Source: Alphaproteobacteria bacterium (GTDB lineage: Bacteria > Pseudomonadota > Alphaproteobacteria > Rhodobacterales > Rhodobacteraceae). From it: DNA of 64,000 nucleotides. The stretch spans positions 40,634-104,633 of the forward strand of contig JAUHZO010000015.1 of the NCBI GenBank assembly GCA_030425925.1, given 5' to 3'. Under the pieces are notes generated by a model, which saw only the letters and a program-made list of their open reading frames with translations, was not told where the DNA came from and did no database searches. Made by a program: the position numbers and the translations under genes. Positions 10,354 to 19,409 of the stretch are shown here, piece after piece; position 1 is the first letter of the stretch, and the number at the start of each line of letters is the position of its first letter.

Positions 10354-12609
10354 ATGTCCAGACTCAAATACACCCGCGAAGAGGCGCTGGCCTTCCATCT
10401 CGAACCCACGCCCGGCAAGTGGGAAGTCAACGCCACCGTCCCCATGACCACCCAGCGCGACCTGTCGCTGGCCTACAGCCCCGGTGTCGCCGTGCCCTGC
10501 GAAGAGATCGCCGCAAATCCGGGCCTGGCCTACGATTACACCAACAAGGGCAACCTAGTCGCCGTCATCTCGAACGGCACCGCCGTGCTGGGCCTTGGCA
10601 ATCTGGGCGCGTTGGGCTCGAAGCCGGTGATGGAGGGCAAGTCAGTGCTCTTCAAGCGCTTTGCCGACGTCAATTCCATCGACATCGAACTGGATACCGA
10701 GGACCCGGACGAATTCATCAAGGCGGTCAAGCTGATGGGCCCCACCTTCGGCGGCATCAACCTCGAAGACATCAAGGCGCCGGAATGCTTCATCATCGAG
10801 CAGACGCTCAAGGAGCAGATGGACATCCCCGTCTTCCACGACGACCAGCACGGCACCGCCGTGATCTGCGCCGCCGGTCTGATCAACGCGCTGCATCTGT
10901 CGAGCAAGAAGGTCGAAGACGTCAAGATCGTGCTGAACGGGGCCGGGGCCGCGGGCATCGCCTGTATCGAGCTGCTGAAATCCATGGGCGCGCGGCATGA
11001 AAACTGCATCGTCTGCGACACCAAGGGCGTGATCTACCAGGGCCGCTCCGACGGCATGAACCAGTGGAAATCGGCCCATGCCGTCAAGACCGACCTGCGC
11101 AGCCTCGAAGAGGCCATGAAAGGCGCTGACGTCTTCCTTGGCGTCTCGGCCAAGGGCGCGGTCACGCAGGACATGGTGGCGGCGATGGCCGACAATCCGG
11201 TCATTTTCGCCATGGCCAACCCCGATCCGGAGATCACCCCGGAAGAAGCACATGACGTGCGCCCCGATGCCATCGTCGCCACCGGTCGGTCGGACTATCC
11301 CAACCAGGTCAACAACGTGCTGGGCTTCCCCTATCTCTTCCGTGGCGCGCTCGACATCCATGCCCGCGCCATCAATGACGAGATGAAGATCGCCTGCGCC
11401 GAGGCCCTGGCCGAACTGGCGCGTGAGGACGTGCCCGACGAGGTGGCGCTGGCCTATGGCAAATCGCTGTCCTTTGGCCGTGACTACATCATCCCCACGC
11501 CGTTCGATCCGCGCCTGATCCACCGCATCCCGCCCGCCGTCGCCCGCGCGGGCATGGCCACCGGAGCGGCCCGCCGTCCGATTGTCGACATGGAGGCCTA
11601 CGAGACCTCGCTGCGCAGCCGGATGGACCCGACCGCCTCGATCCTGCGCTCGATCAACGCCCGCGCACGTTCGGCCCAGGCCCGCATGATCTTTGCCGAA
11701 GGGGACGATCCCCGCGTCTTGCGCGCGGCGGTGATGTACCAGCGTTCCGGCCTCGGCCAGGCGTTGGTGGTGGGCCGCGATCACGACGTGAAACAAAAGC
11801 TCGAAGCGGCCGGCCTCGCCGACGCCGTGCGCGAGCTGGAGGTCGTGAACGCCGCCAACACCCGCCATCTGCAGACCTACAAGGAGTTCCTCTATGCCCG
11901 GCTGCAGCGCAAGGGGCTCGACCAGCAGGACATCCACCGCCTTGCCGCGCGTGATCGCCATGTCTTTGCCGCGCTGATGCTGGCCCATGGCCATGGCGAC
12001 GGGCTGATCACCGGGGCCACGCGCAAATCAGCCCATGTGCTGGAACTGATCAACCACGTTTTCGACGCCGATGCCGAACATGGCGCGGTGGGTGTCACCG
12101 CGCTCTTGCATCGTGGCCGTATCATCCTGATCGCCGATACGCTGGTGCAGGAATGGCCGGACGAAGAGGATCTGGCCACCATCGCCGAACGCTCAGCCGA
12201 CGTGGCCCGCCACCTGGGGCTGGAGCCGCGCGTGGCGTTCGTGTCGTTCTCGACCTTCGGCTACCCGGTGTCCGAACGCGCCACCAAGATGCATGTCGCG
12301 CCGCAGGTGCTGGACCGCCGCGGCGTCAGCTTCGAATACGAAGGCGAGATGACGGTGGACGTTGCGCTGAACGTCAAGGCGCAAGAGGCCTATCCCTTCC
12401 AGCGCCTCACCGGTCCTGCAAATATCCTTGTGGTGCCCGCACGACATTCCGCCTCGATCAGCGTCAAACTGATGCAAGAGATGGCGGGGGCCACGGTGAT
12501 CGGGCCGATTCTTGCGGGGGTCGATCAGTCGATCCAGATCTGTTCGACCAACATGACCGCCAATGACATCCTGAACATGGCGGTTCTGGCCGCCTGCAAG
12601 GTCGGATGA
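10354..12609 (+). CDS. maeB: NADP-dependent malic enzyme with phosphotransacetylase-like C-terminus
   Basis: This enzyme decarboxylates malate to pyruvate with reduction of NADP, linking the TCA cycle to acetyl-CoA and NADPH supply. The 751-residue two-domain form is typical of alphaproteobacteria. Residues 1-430 hold the malic enzyme domain, with SPGVAVPC, FHDDQHGTA (metal site) and the nucleotide loop LNGAGAAGIACIELL. Residues from about 430 form a phosphate acetyl/butyryltransferase-like domain (FAEGDDPRVLRAA, SFSTFGYPVSERA), usually regulatory and not catalytic in this class. It is monocistronic or followed by the PfkB kinase gene, with a hairpin between them. Confidence 0.95.
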   Translation: MSRLKYTREEALAFHLEPTPGKWEVNATVPMTTQRDLSLAYSPGVAVPCEEIAANPGLAYDYTNKGNLVAVISNGTAVLGLGNLGALGSKPVMEGKSVLFKRFADVNSIDIELDTEDPDEFIKAVKLMGPTFGGINLEDIKAPECFIIEQTLKEQMDIPVFHDDQHGTAVICAAGLINALHLSSKKVEDVKIVLNGAGAAGIACIELLKSMGARHENCIVCDTKGVIYQGRSDGMNQWKSAHAVKTDLRSLEEAMKGADVFLGVSAKGAVTQDMVAAMADNPVIFAMANPDPEITPEEAHDVRPDAIVATGRSDYPNQVNNVLGFPYLFRGALDIHARAINDEMKIACAEALAELAREDVPDEVALAYGKSLSFGRDYIIPTPFDPRLIHRIPPAVARAGMATGAARRPIVDMEAYETSLRSRMDPTASILRSINARARSAQARMIFAEGDDPRVLRAAVMYQRSGLGQALVVGRDHDVKQKLEAAGLADAVRELEVVNAANTRHLQTYKEFLYARLQRKGLDQQDIHRLAARDRHVFAALMLAHGHGDGLITGATRKSAHVLELINHVFDADAEHGAVGVTALLHRGRIILIADTLVQEWPDEEDLATIAERSADVARHLGLEPRVAFVSFSTFGYPVSERATKMHVAPQVLDRRGVSFEYEGEMTVDVALNVKAQEAYPFQRLTGPANILVVPARHSASISVKLMQEMAGATVIGPILAGVDQSIQICSTNMTANDILNMAVLAACKVG

Positions 12610-12617
12610 CACGTGTA

Positions 12618-12639
12618 GGGTGCGTGCTTGCACGCACCC
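12618..12639. repeat. REP-like palindrome between maeB and the PfkB kinase
   Basis: A 9-bp perfect stem (GGGTGCGTG / CACGCACCC) with a CTTG loop lies 8 bases after the maeB stop and is preceded by GTA. There is no T-run, so it is unlikely to be a simple intrinsic terminator. The GTAGGGTGCG form resembles the palindrome at 38999-39016, and a similar design occurs at 46534-46560. Confidence 0.6.
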
Positions 12640-12658
12640 CGTTTCCAGGGAACGCGCC

Positions 12659-13534
12659 ATGACCCTCTACAATCTCGGTTCCATCAATATCGATCTGGTC
12701 TACCGCGTGCCCCATCTGCCGGGACCGGGGGAAACGCTCGCCGCGCTCTCGCTGAGCAAGGGCCTCGGCGGCAAGGGGGCCAACATGTCCGTCGCCGCCG
12801 CCCGCGCCGCGGCGCGCGTGGTGCATATCGGCGCGGTGGGTGAAGACGGGCGCTGGACGGTGGAGCGGTTGACGGAATACGGCGTCGACACCCGGTTCAT
12901 CGCCTATGCGGCAGAGCCGACAGGCCATGCGGTCATTGCCGTGGACGATGCGGGCGAAAACAGCATCCTGCTGCATCCCGGCGCAAACCACGCCTTGTCA
13001 GAGACTGAAATCGCGCGCGCCCTCGAAGCCGCGACGCCCGACGATGTTTTCCTGTTCCAGAACGAAACAAGCCTGCAACGCGAAGCGGCGCAAAAGGCCT
13101 CGGCCCTTGGTCTGCGGATCGCCTATGCGGCAGCCCCGTTTGATGCCGGGGCCGTGCGCGCCGTGCTCCCCCTGCTCGATCTGCTGATCCTGAACGAGGT
13201 CGAGGCCGCGCAACTGGCCGAGGCCACGGGCCAAAGCGTCGATACCCTGCCGGTGCGCGACATCGTCGTCACGCTGGGTGCGCGGGGGTGCCGATGGATC
13301 AACACCGATGCCGGACAGCAGCATGACATCCCGGCGATCAAGGTCACCCCGGTCGACACCACCGGGGCCGGCGACACCTTCACCGGCTACCTGCTGGCCG
13401 GGCTGGATCGGGGGATGCCGATGGAACAGGCGCTGCGCATGGCCACCAAGGCCGGCGCAATCATGGTGACGCGGCAAGGCACCGCCGACGTGATCCCGGA
13501 TCTCAAGGACCTGCAGGACTTCGACGGGCTCTGA
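12659..13534 (+). CDS. PfkB-family carbohydrate kinase (ribokinase-like)
   Basis: A 291-residue kinase of the PfkB/ribokinase fold that phosphorylates a sugar or nucleoside with ATP. The N-terminal glycine-rich substrate motif LSLSKGLGGKGANMSVAAARA lies near residues 31-50 (listed in part). The C-terminal ATP/anion-hole signature VDTTGAGDTFTGYLLAGL near residues 236-253 contains the catalytic Asp. A strand ending LLILNEVEAAQLAEATG is also typical. The ATG at 12659 follows a CCAGGGAACG purine patch. Substrate cannot be fixed from sequence. It looks closest to ribokinase, but no ribose transport gene is nearby. Confidence 0.88.
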   Translation: MTLYNLGSINIDLVYRVPHLPGPGETLAALSLSKGLGGKGANMSVAAARAAARVVHIGAVGEDGRWTVERLTEYGVDTRFIAYAAEPTGHAVIAVDDAGENSILLHPGANHALSETEIARALEAATPDDVFLFQNETSLQREAAQKASALGLRIAYAAAPFDAGAVRAVLPLLDLLILNEVEAAQLAEATGQSVDTLPVRDIVVTLGARGCRWINTDAGQQHDIPAIKVTPVDTTGAGDTFTGYLLAGLDRGMPMEQALRMATKAGAIMVTRQGTADVIPDLKDLQDFDGL

Positions 13535-13538
13535 ACCC

Positions 13539-14189
13539 TCAGTTCACAAAGGCCGCAGACCCGCCCCAAAGCGCCTTCACCCGCGCATCCCGGCCACAGC
13601 CCTTGCGATAGCGCGTGTAGGCCTCGCTTTGCCGGATCGGCCCAAAGCGCGTCAGAACGCGGTTGCTGCCCTTGTAGTAATCCTGGTGATAGTCTTCGGC
13701 CTCGTAAAACGCGCCTGCCTCAAGGATCGGGGTGACGATCTTGCGCCCCAGTTCCTGTTCGGCGGCGGCCTTCGCGGCCTCTGCCGCCTGCCGTTGCGCG
13801 CCATCCTGCACAAAGATCGCCGTGCGATAGCTTTCCCCCCGGTCGCAGAACTGCCCGCCTGCATCGGTCGGATCGACCGAACGGAAGAACAGGTCATACA
13901 GCCTGCGCGTGTCGATCTGATTGCCGTTGTAGACGATCTTCACCGCTTCGTAATGCCCGGTGCCGCCCCGTGTCACCTGCTTGTAGGTCGGGTTGGCGGT
14001 GTGTCCTCCGGTATAGCCGGACACCGCCTCGCGCACCCCGCGCACCTTTTCGAAATCCGCCTCGACGCACCAGAAACAGCCCCCTGCCACGATGATCTCG
14101 TCGGCATGGGCGCGTTTCGCCTCGGCGGCAAGACCCAGCACGATCAGCAGGGATAACAGGACGGGGCGAACACGGTTCAGACGGGGCAT
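13539..14189 (-). CDS. msrA: peptide-methionine (S)-S-oxide reductase MsrA, exported form
   Basis: MsrA reduces the S-epimer of methionine sulfoxide in proteins. The 216-residue product has the catalytic GGCFWC motif (Cys38) and the downstream signature GHYEAVKIVYN. An N-terminal hydrophobic segment, residues about 8-22, ends at AHAD, which looks like a Sec signal peptide with cleavage near residue 29, so this copy should work in the periplasm. No MsrB domain is fused. A C-terminal region with a Cys in RKGCGRD could be the resolving residue. It converges on the PfkB kinase gene, and the stops are 4 bases apart. Confidence 0.92.
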   Translation of the reverse strand: MPRLNRVRPVLLSLLIVLGLAAEAKRAHADEIIVAGGCFWCVEADFEKVRGVREAVSGYTGGHTANPTYKQVTRGGTGHYEAVKIVYNGNQIDTRRLYDLFFRSVDPTDAGGQFCDRGESYRTAIFVQDGAQRQAAEAAKAAAEQELGRKIVTPILEAGAFYEAEDYHQDYYKGSNRVLTRFGPIRQSEAYTRYRKGCGRDARVKALWGGSAAFVN

Positions 14190-14348
14190 GGCAGGTCTCC
14201 TCTGCTGCGAACGATGCGGTGGAGAGGCGCGCTTGGCAATCATCCAGCGCCGGTTTCACGTGAAGGTGACGTGCCGTGACGCGAACGGGCACCCGTCGCT
14301 CTGCCTGACCGCATGTGTGATGGCGCGCGCGCCGGTCCTGCACGACGA

Positions 14349-14765
14349 TCAGGACGACAGCGCCGATGCGGTCACCGGGCATCTTGCGCCGGAATAGAGC
14401 CTGTCCAGCACCTCGCCATAGACCGCAGGCGCATCCGGGACCGCCTCGAACAGTGTCATGCAGGACCGCACCTTGAGCGCATCGACCTCGCCCAGAATCT
14501 CCACCGGGTCGGTGCCCGCATGGGCCAGCAAGAGGTGCGAGACCTCCTCCAGCCGCGGCCCCAGCACCGGATGCGCCTTATACGCGATCGCCGAGTCCAG
14601 CCCCGCCAGCCCGAAATGCCGCGCCCTGTCCGACCGGCCCAGGATGGCGAGTTGCGGAAACACCCACCAGATCCAGTGCGTCACCTTCCGCCCGGTCCGC
14701 AACTCGCGCCGCACGTCGGGCCAGACCGGCTCTTGCGCGGCGACGAATTCGGCCAGCTCAGCCAA
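14349..14765 (-). CDS. DUF1810 family protein
   Basis: A 138-residue cytoplasmic protein. The pattern [15 protein letters not shown] near residues 24-38, followed by a short helical core with [11 protein letters not shown] and [11 protein letters not shown], is characteristic of DUF1810 (YfbM/calpastatin-like label in databases). The biochemical role is unknown. It overlaps the argG 3' end by 8 bases and reads in the same direction, so it is probably co-transcribed with argG. Nothing suggests recent transfer. Confidence 0.85.
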   Translation of the reverse strand: MAELAEFVAAQEPVWPDVRRELRTGRKVTHWIWWVFPQLAILGRSDRARHFGLAGLDSAIAYKAHPVLGPRLEEVSHLLLAHAGTDPVEILGEVDALKVRSCMTLFEAVPDAPAVYGEVLDRLYSGARCPVTASALSS

Positions 14766-15981
14766 GCCGCCGCGCCCGGGCCGCCAGCAGGCGCAGGCGC
14801 AGGGCGTTCAGGGTGATGAAGCCCGCCGCGTCCTTCTGGTCGTATGCGCCCGCATCATCCTCGAAGGTCACATGCGCCTCGGAATAGAGCGAATGATCCG
14901 ACCAGCGGCCCACCGTGCGGGCAAGCCCCTTGTAGAGCTTCAGCCGCACCGTCCCCGTCACATGCGTCTGCGAGGCGTCGATCAGCGCCTGCAGCATCTC
15001 GCGTTCGGGCGAGAACCAGAAGCCGTTATAGATCAGCTCGGCATAACGCGGCATCAGTTCGTCCTTCAGATGCGCGGCACCGCGGTCCAGCGTGATCTGT
15101 TCGATGCCGCGATGCGCCTCCAGCAGGATGGTGCCGCCAGGCGTCTCGTAGATGCCGCGGGATTTCATCCCGACAAAGCGCCCCTCGACAAGGTCCAGAC
15201 GCCCGATCCCGTGCCTGCCGCCCAACTCGTTCAACCGGGCAAGCAGGGTGGCGGGTGACAGCGCCTCGCCGTTGATCGACACCGCATCACCGCGTTCAAA
15301 GCCGATCTCGACATATTCCGGCGTGTCCGGCGCGTCCTCGGGGTGTACGGTGCGCTGATAGACATAGTCTGGCGCGTCTTCGGCCGGATCCTCCAGCACC
15401 TTGCCCTCGGACGAGGTGTGCAACAGGTTGGCATCCACCGAAAACGGCGCTTCGCCGCGCTTGTCCTTGGCAATCGGGATCTGGTTCTTTTCCGCAAAGT
15501 CCAGGAGTGCGGTGCGCGAGGACAGATCCCATTCCCGCCACGGCGCGATCACCCGGATATCGGGGTTCAGCGCGGCCGCCGACAGTTCGAACCGCACCTG
15601 GTCGTTGCCCTTGCCAGTAGCCCCGTGGGCCACGGCATCAGCGCCGGTTTCCTCGGCGATCTCCACCAGCCGTTTCGAGATCAGGGGCCGCGCGATGGAC
15701 GTGCCCAGCAGGTACAGACCCTCGTAGACCGCGTTCGCCCGGAACATCGGATAGACGAAATCAGACACGAACTCTTCGCGCAGATCCTCGATATAGACGT
15801 TCTCGGGTGCGATCCCCAGCATCACCGCCTTTTCGCGCGCCGGTTCCAGTTCCTCGCCCTGGCCCAGGTCGGCGGTGAAGGTCACCACCTCGCAACCATA
15901 TTCGGTCTGCAGCCATTTCAGGATGATCGAGGTGTCGAGTCCGCCGGAATAGGCCAGAACGACTTTCTTGGGCGCGGTCAT
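14758..15981 (-). CDS. argG: argininosuccinate synthase
   Basis: ArgG condenses citrulline and aspartate with ATP to argininosuccinate in arginine synthesis. The 407-residue product has the N-type P-loop [16 protein letters not shown] near residues 9-24, the [13 protein letters not shown] citrulline/aspartate site near 116-128, and the C-terminal helix that ends [11 protein letters not shown]. The ATG at 15981 gives the usual length; the upstream open frame (MKKDPF) is not needed. It is the first gene of a reverse unit with the DUF1810 gene. About 130 bp upstream separate it from a divergent membrane protein gene. Confidence 0.97.
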   Translation of the reverse strand: MTAPKKVVLAYSGGLDTSIILKWLQTEYGCEVVTFTADLGQGEELEPAREKAVMLGIAPENVYIEDLREEFVSDFVYPMFRANAVYEGLYLLGTSIARPLISKRLVEIAEETGADAVAHGATGKGNDQVRFELSAAALNPDIRVIAPWREWDLSSRTALLDFAEKNQIPIAKDKRGEAPFSVDANLLHTSSEGKVLEDPAEDAPDYVYQRTVHPEDAPDTPEYVEIGFERGDAVSINGEALSPATLLARLNELGGRHGIGRLDLVEGRFVGMKSRGIYETPGGTILLEAHRGIEQITLDRGAAHLKDELMPRYAELIYNGFWFSPEREMLQALIDASQTHVTGTVRLKLYKGLARTVGRWSDHSLYSEAHVTFEDDAGAYDQKDAAGFITLNALRLRLLAARARRLG

Positions 15982-16112
15982 GAACGGGTCCTTTTTCACG
16001 GTTTTGACGGGCCGCTTAGCCGGTTTTCGCTACGCGGGCAAGGCAAGGCGATTGACCGGAGGGCATGACGTGGTAGCGGTGGATCAACCGATCTAGCCCC
16101 GGAGGTTCCGCC

Positions 16113-16856
16113 ATGAAAGGCTGGAAGATCTTTGTCCATTCCGTCCGACTTGTGCTGAACAATATCGGCCCCGCGCTTCAGGTGTCGCTGGTGCTGTATC
16201 TGGTCCAGGTGGCCAACCAGCTGGTCCTGTTTCTCAACCCGCCGGTCGAAACGGTCGAAGGCTTTCCGGTCATGACGCCGGGGATGGCGGGCACCAGCGC
16301 GTTGCTCGGGCTCTTGTCCATCGTGGCCAGCCTGTGGATTGCGGTGGCCTGGCACCGTTATGTTCTGGCCGAAGAAGCGCCGCAGGGCTGGTTGCCGCGC
16401 TGGCACGGGTCGAACATGCTGGGTTATCTGGGCCGGTCGATCCTGATCGGTCTGCTGATTGCCCTTGCGGTGCTTGTCGCGTCGGTTCCCGCCGGGCTGG
16501 TCATGGTCGGCGTGCCGTCGCTGGCCGGGGTGATGTTCCTCGGGCTGGTCGGCCTTGCGGGGTATCTGTTCTTCCGCCTGGGTGTGATGCTGCCTGCCGC
16601 GGCCATGGGGCGTCCGATGAAACTGACCGAGGCCTGGGCCGCCACGCGCGACAGCGATGGGGCAGTTGTCCTGCTGGCCTTGATCGTCATCGCGGCAAGC
16701 GTGATCGTTCAGGCACCCTCGTGGCTGAATGCCAGCCCGGCCTCGGTGGTGAACCTGGTCTATGTCGTTGTCACCGGATGGTTCGCGACGATCATCGGGA
16801 TTTCGGTTCTGACCACCCTTTACGGCCACTACGTCGAAGGCCGCGCCATTGACTGA
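16113..16856 (+). CDS. conserved multi-pass membrane protein of unknown function
   Basis: A 247-residue inner-membrane protein with five or six hydrophobic segments. They lie at residues about 22-42, 59-78, 106-131, 136-158, 185-203 and 214-234. It starts MKGWKIFVHSVRLVLNN after a CCGGAGG ribosome site. The N-terminal amphipathic stretch and a short soluble loop (AEEAPQGWLPRWHGSN) resemble the widespread Rhodobacteraceae proteins annotated only as hypothetical membrane proteins. No catalytic motif is visible. It is followed 27 bases later by the ilvA start and may share its transcript. Confidence 0.75.
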   Translation: MKGWKIFVHSVRLVLNNIGPALQVSLVLYLVQVANQLVLFLNPPVETVEGFPVMTPGMAGTSALLGLLSIVASLWIAVAWHRYVLAEEAPQGWLPRWHGSNMLGYLGRSILIGLLIALAVLVASVPAGLVMVGVPSLAGVMFLGLVGLAGYLFFRLGVMLPAAAMGRPMKLTEAWAATRDSDGAVVLLALIVIAASVIVQAPSWLNASPASVVNLVYVVVTGWFATIIGISVLTTLYGHYVEGRAID

Positions 16857-16883
16857 GCGCGGCCTTTGCGGCACGCGTCGGGG

Positions 16884-18110
16884 ATGACCGACTTCCACGA
16901 CAAGGCCCGCGCGGCCACCGATGCCATGCGGGACGTGTTTCCCGCCACGCCGCTTCTGCGCAACCCGCATCTGTCCGAGATGTACGGTGCCGACATCTGG
17001 CTGAAGCGCGAAGACCTGAGCCCGGTGCGCAGCTACAAGCTGCGCGGCGCGTTCAACGCGATGCGCAAACGTCCGGACGAGGCGCTGTTCGTCTGCGCCA
17101 GCGCGGGCAACCATGCGCAGGGCGTCGCCTATATGTGCGCGCAGTTCGGCAAGCAGGGCGTGATCTTCATGCCGGTCACCACGCCGCAACAGAAGATCCA
17201 GAAGACCCGGATGTTCGGCGGCGACAAGGTCGAGATCCGCCTGGTCGGCGACTATTTCGACGATTGTCTGCGCGCCGCGCAGGCCTTCTGCGCCGAGGCG
17301 GGCGGGCATTTCCTGTCGCCCTTCGACGACGAGGACGTGATCGAAGGCCAGGCCAGCGTCGCTGTCGAAATCGAAAACCAGCTGGGCCGCGTGCCCGACC
17401 ATCTGGTGATTCCGGTGGGTGGCGGCGGGTTGTCCGCCGGTGTGCTGAGCTTTTTCGGCACCGCGCCGCAATACACTTTTGTGGAACCGGCAGGCGGGGC
17501 CTGCCTGCGCGCGGCGTTGAAGGCGGGCCGCCCCGTGCCGCTTGCCAGCGTGAACACCTTTGCCGACGGGGCGGCGGTGGCGCAGATCGGGGCGCGGACG
17601 TTTCAACGGCTTTCGGGCGTCGGGCTGGCCAATTCGCTGACGGTGGCCGAAGACCGGCTCTGCACCACCATGCTCGACATGCTGAATGTCGAAGGCATCG
17701 TGCTGGAACCGGCGGGGGCCTTGTCGGTGGACGCGCTCAAGGATCTCGGTCAGGCGATTCGCGGGCGCACGCTGGTCTGCATCACCTCGGGCGGGAATTT
17801 CGATTTCGAACGGCTGCCCGAGGTCAAGGAACGCGCCCAGCGCTATTCCGGGGTCAAGAAATACTTCATCCTGCGCCTGCCGCAGCGTCCCGGCGCGCTC
17901 AAGGACTTTCTGAACCTGCTGGGTCCGGATGACGATATCGCGCGGTTCGAATATCTGAAGAAATCGGCGCGAAATTTCGGCTCGGTCCTGCTGGGCATCG
18001 AAACCTCGCACCCGTCGCAGTTCGAACGGCTGTTTGCGGAACTGGATGCGCACGGGTTCACCTATCAGGACATCACCGATGACGAAACCCTGGCGCAGTT
18101 CGTGATCTGA
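16884..18110 (+). CDS. ilvA: threonine ammonia-lyase (threonine dehydratase)
   Basis: A PLP-dependent enzyme that deaminates threonine to 2-oxobutyrate, the first step to isoleucine. The 408-residue product has the PLP lysine in SYKLRGAFNAM near residue 53, the SAGNHAQGVA substrate loop near 73-82 and the glycine phosphate-binding loop VGGGGLSAGV near 180-189. Residues 325-408 hold one C-terminal ACT-like domain (FILRLPQRPGALKDFLN), the short single-ACT form. The ATG at 16884 gives MTDFHDKARAAT; an upstream TTG is possible. The stop overlaps the next gene (TGATG). Confidence 0.93.
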   Translation: MTDFHDKARAATDAMRDVFPATPLLRNPHLSEMYGADIWLKREDLSPVRSYKLRGAFNAMRKRPDEALFVCASAGNHAQGVAYMCAQFGKQGVIFMPVTTPQQKIQKTRMFGGDKVEIRLVGDYFDDCLRAAQAFCAEAGGHFLSPFDDEDVIEGQASVAVEIENQLGRVPDHLVIPVGGGGLSAGVLSFFGTAPQYTFVEPAGGACLRAALKAGRPVPLASVNTFADGAAVAQIGARTFQRLSGVGLANSLTVAEDRLCTTMLDMLNVEGIVLEPAGALSVDALKDLGQAIRGRTLVCITSGGNFDFERLPEVKERAQRYSGVKKYFILRLPQRPGALKDFLNLLGPDDDIARFEYLKKSARNFGSVLLGIETSHPSQFERLFAELDAHGFTYQDITDDETLAQFVI

Positions 18111-18922
18111 TGTTTGCGGGGTGCAACGGCATCGTCACCGGTGGCGGTCAGGGCATCGGCCGGGCAATTGCCCGGATGCTGGCCGGGCAGGGGATGCGGC
18201 TGGCGGTGGTGGACCTGCAGCCCGACGCGGCCCGCGCCGTGGCGGACGAAACCGGCGGGATCGCCCTGACATGCGACCTGCGCCAGCCCGACCAGATCGC
18301 AGAGACCATTGCCAAGGCCCAGGCGCGTCTGGGCGACATCGACATGCTGGTGTCGAATGCGGGTTTCGCCCGCGGCGCGCTGGACGGACCCTGTTCTGTG
18401 CCCGACGCGCTGTGGCAGGACAGTTGGGACCTTCACGTCATGGCGCATCTGCGCGCCGCCCGATTGCTCTTGCCGGGGATGCAGGCAAGACGGCGTGGAT
18501 GGCTTGTCAACGTGGCGTCGGCGGCGGGTCTGCTCAGCCAGATCGGCGATGCGCCCTATTCGGCGACCAAACATGCCGCCGTCAGCCTGGCGCAATCGCT
18601 GGCCATCGAACACGGCGATGAAGGGATCCAGGTGTCTGTTCTGTGCCCGCTTTACGTGGCAACGCCGCTGCTGGGCTACGCAGAAGACGCGGCAGAGCCA
18701 AGGCCCGAGAGGGTGCTGAGGGCCCAGGACGTGGCGAACGCGTTGTTGGACGGGTTGCGGGAAGAGCGGTTCCTGATCCTGCCCCATCCCGAAGCCGGGA
18801 CGTTCTTTCAACGCCGCGCCGAGGATACGGACCGCTGGATCGAGGGCATGCGCCGCTTGCGCCGCAAGGTCTATGCCGGGGGCCAGCCCGCCGATCTGGC
18901 GGATCTGCACCGCCGGATCTGA
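18110..18922 (+). CDS. short-chain dehydrogenase/reductase
   Basis: A 270-residue NAD(P)-dependent oxidoreductase of the classical SDR type. It has the cofactor loop VTGGGQGIGRAIA near residues 8-20, the NAG motif in VSNAGFARGAL near 79, and the catalytic Ser in NVASAAG with Tyr-Lys in YSATKHAA near residues 148-152. The acidic residue after beta-2 (VVDLQPD) favours NAD over NADP. It begins inside the ilvA stop codon and is translationally coupled, but a role in isoleucine synthesis is not established. Substrate unknown. Confidence 0.85.
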   Translation: MFAGCNGIVTGGGQGIGRAIARMLAGQGMRLAVVDLQPDAARAVADETGGIALTCDLRQPDQIAETIAKAQARLGDIDMLVSNAGFARGALDGPCSVPDALWQDSWDLHVMAHLRAARLLLPGMQARRRGWLVNVASAAGLLSQIGDAPYSATKHAAVSLAQSLAIEHGDEGIQVSVLCPLYVATPLLGYAEDAAEPRPERVLRAQDVANALLDGLREERFLILPHPEAGTFFQRRAEDTDRWIEGMRRLRRKVYAGGQPADLADLHRRI

Positions 18923-18931
18923 TCGCGCCTG

Positions 18932-19258
18932 TCAGGCGGCCAGCTGCGCCGGGGCTTCGGTTTCAAAGGCGGTTTTCGAGGCTTCGAAACAGGCGGCCAC
19001 CTCGGCTGCGGAAACGGTATCGGGCTGTCCGGCGGCTGCCGCCTGTTCGCCCCGGCGGCACAGATCGGACAGGGCGGCAAAGCCCAGGTTCAGCCCCGCG
19101 CCCTTGAGAAAGTGAAACTGCGCCTCGCGCGCGCCATCGCCCGAAAGCATGTCGGCGATGGTGTCCGACACTTCCTCAAGAAACAGCGGCACCACCTCGT
19201 CGAAATCCTCGGCCCCGATTTCGTCCCGCAATTCGCGAACACGCTGCCAGTCGATCAT
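18932..19258 (-). CDS. Hpt-domain phosphotransfer protein
   Basis: A 108-residue stand-alone histidine phosphotransfer domain. The motif FHFLKGAGLNLGF around residues 48-60 places the phospho-accepting His at about residue 49, with the conserved Lys, Gly and Asn after it. The rest is helical. It is divergent from the response regulator-phosphatase gene at 19410, with a 151-bp shared intergenic region, so the two are likely partners in one phosphorelay. No hybrid kinase is encoded next to them. Confidence 0.85.
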   Translation of the reverse strand: MIDWQRVRELRDEIGAEDFDEVVPLFLEEVSDTIADMLSGDGAREAQFHFLKGAGLNLGFAALSDLCRRGEQAAAAGQPDTVSAAEVAACFEASKTAFETEAPAQLAA

Positions 19259-19409
19259 GCGCGCACCTCCTGACGTCAGAGATACCGCAGCGACGGTGAA
19301 CGGAGCGTTGCGACGCGTGCCGGTATTGTCGCGAATTGTCTGCTTCAGCCGCTGTTAACCTCCGGGGCCGTAAACCCGGATCAAGGCGACCCGACGCGAA
19401 GGAAAGGCC

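Noticed and set aside
14250..14268. A second parS-like sequence (GGTTTCACGTGAAGG) between msrA and the DUF1810 gene
   Set aside because: The inner 10-12 bases match, but three outer positions on the right arm do not, so it is probably chance or a weak site. ParB binding data would be needed.
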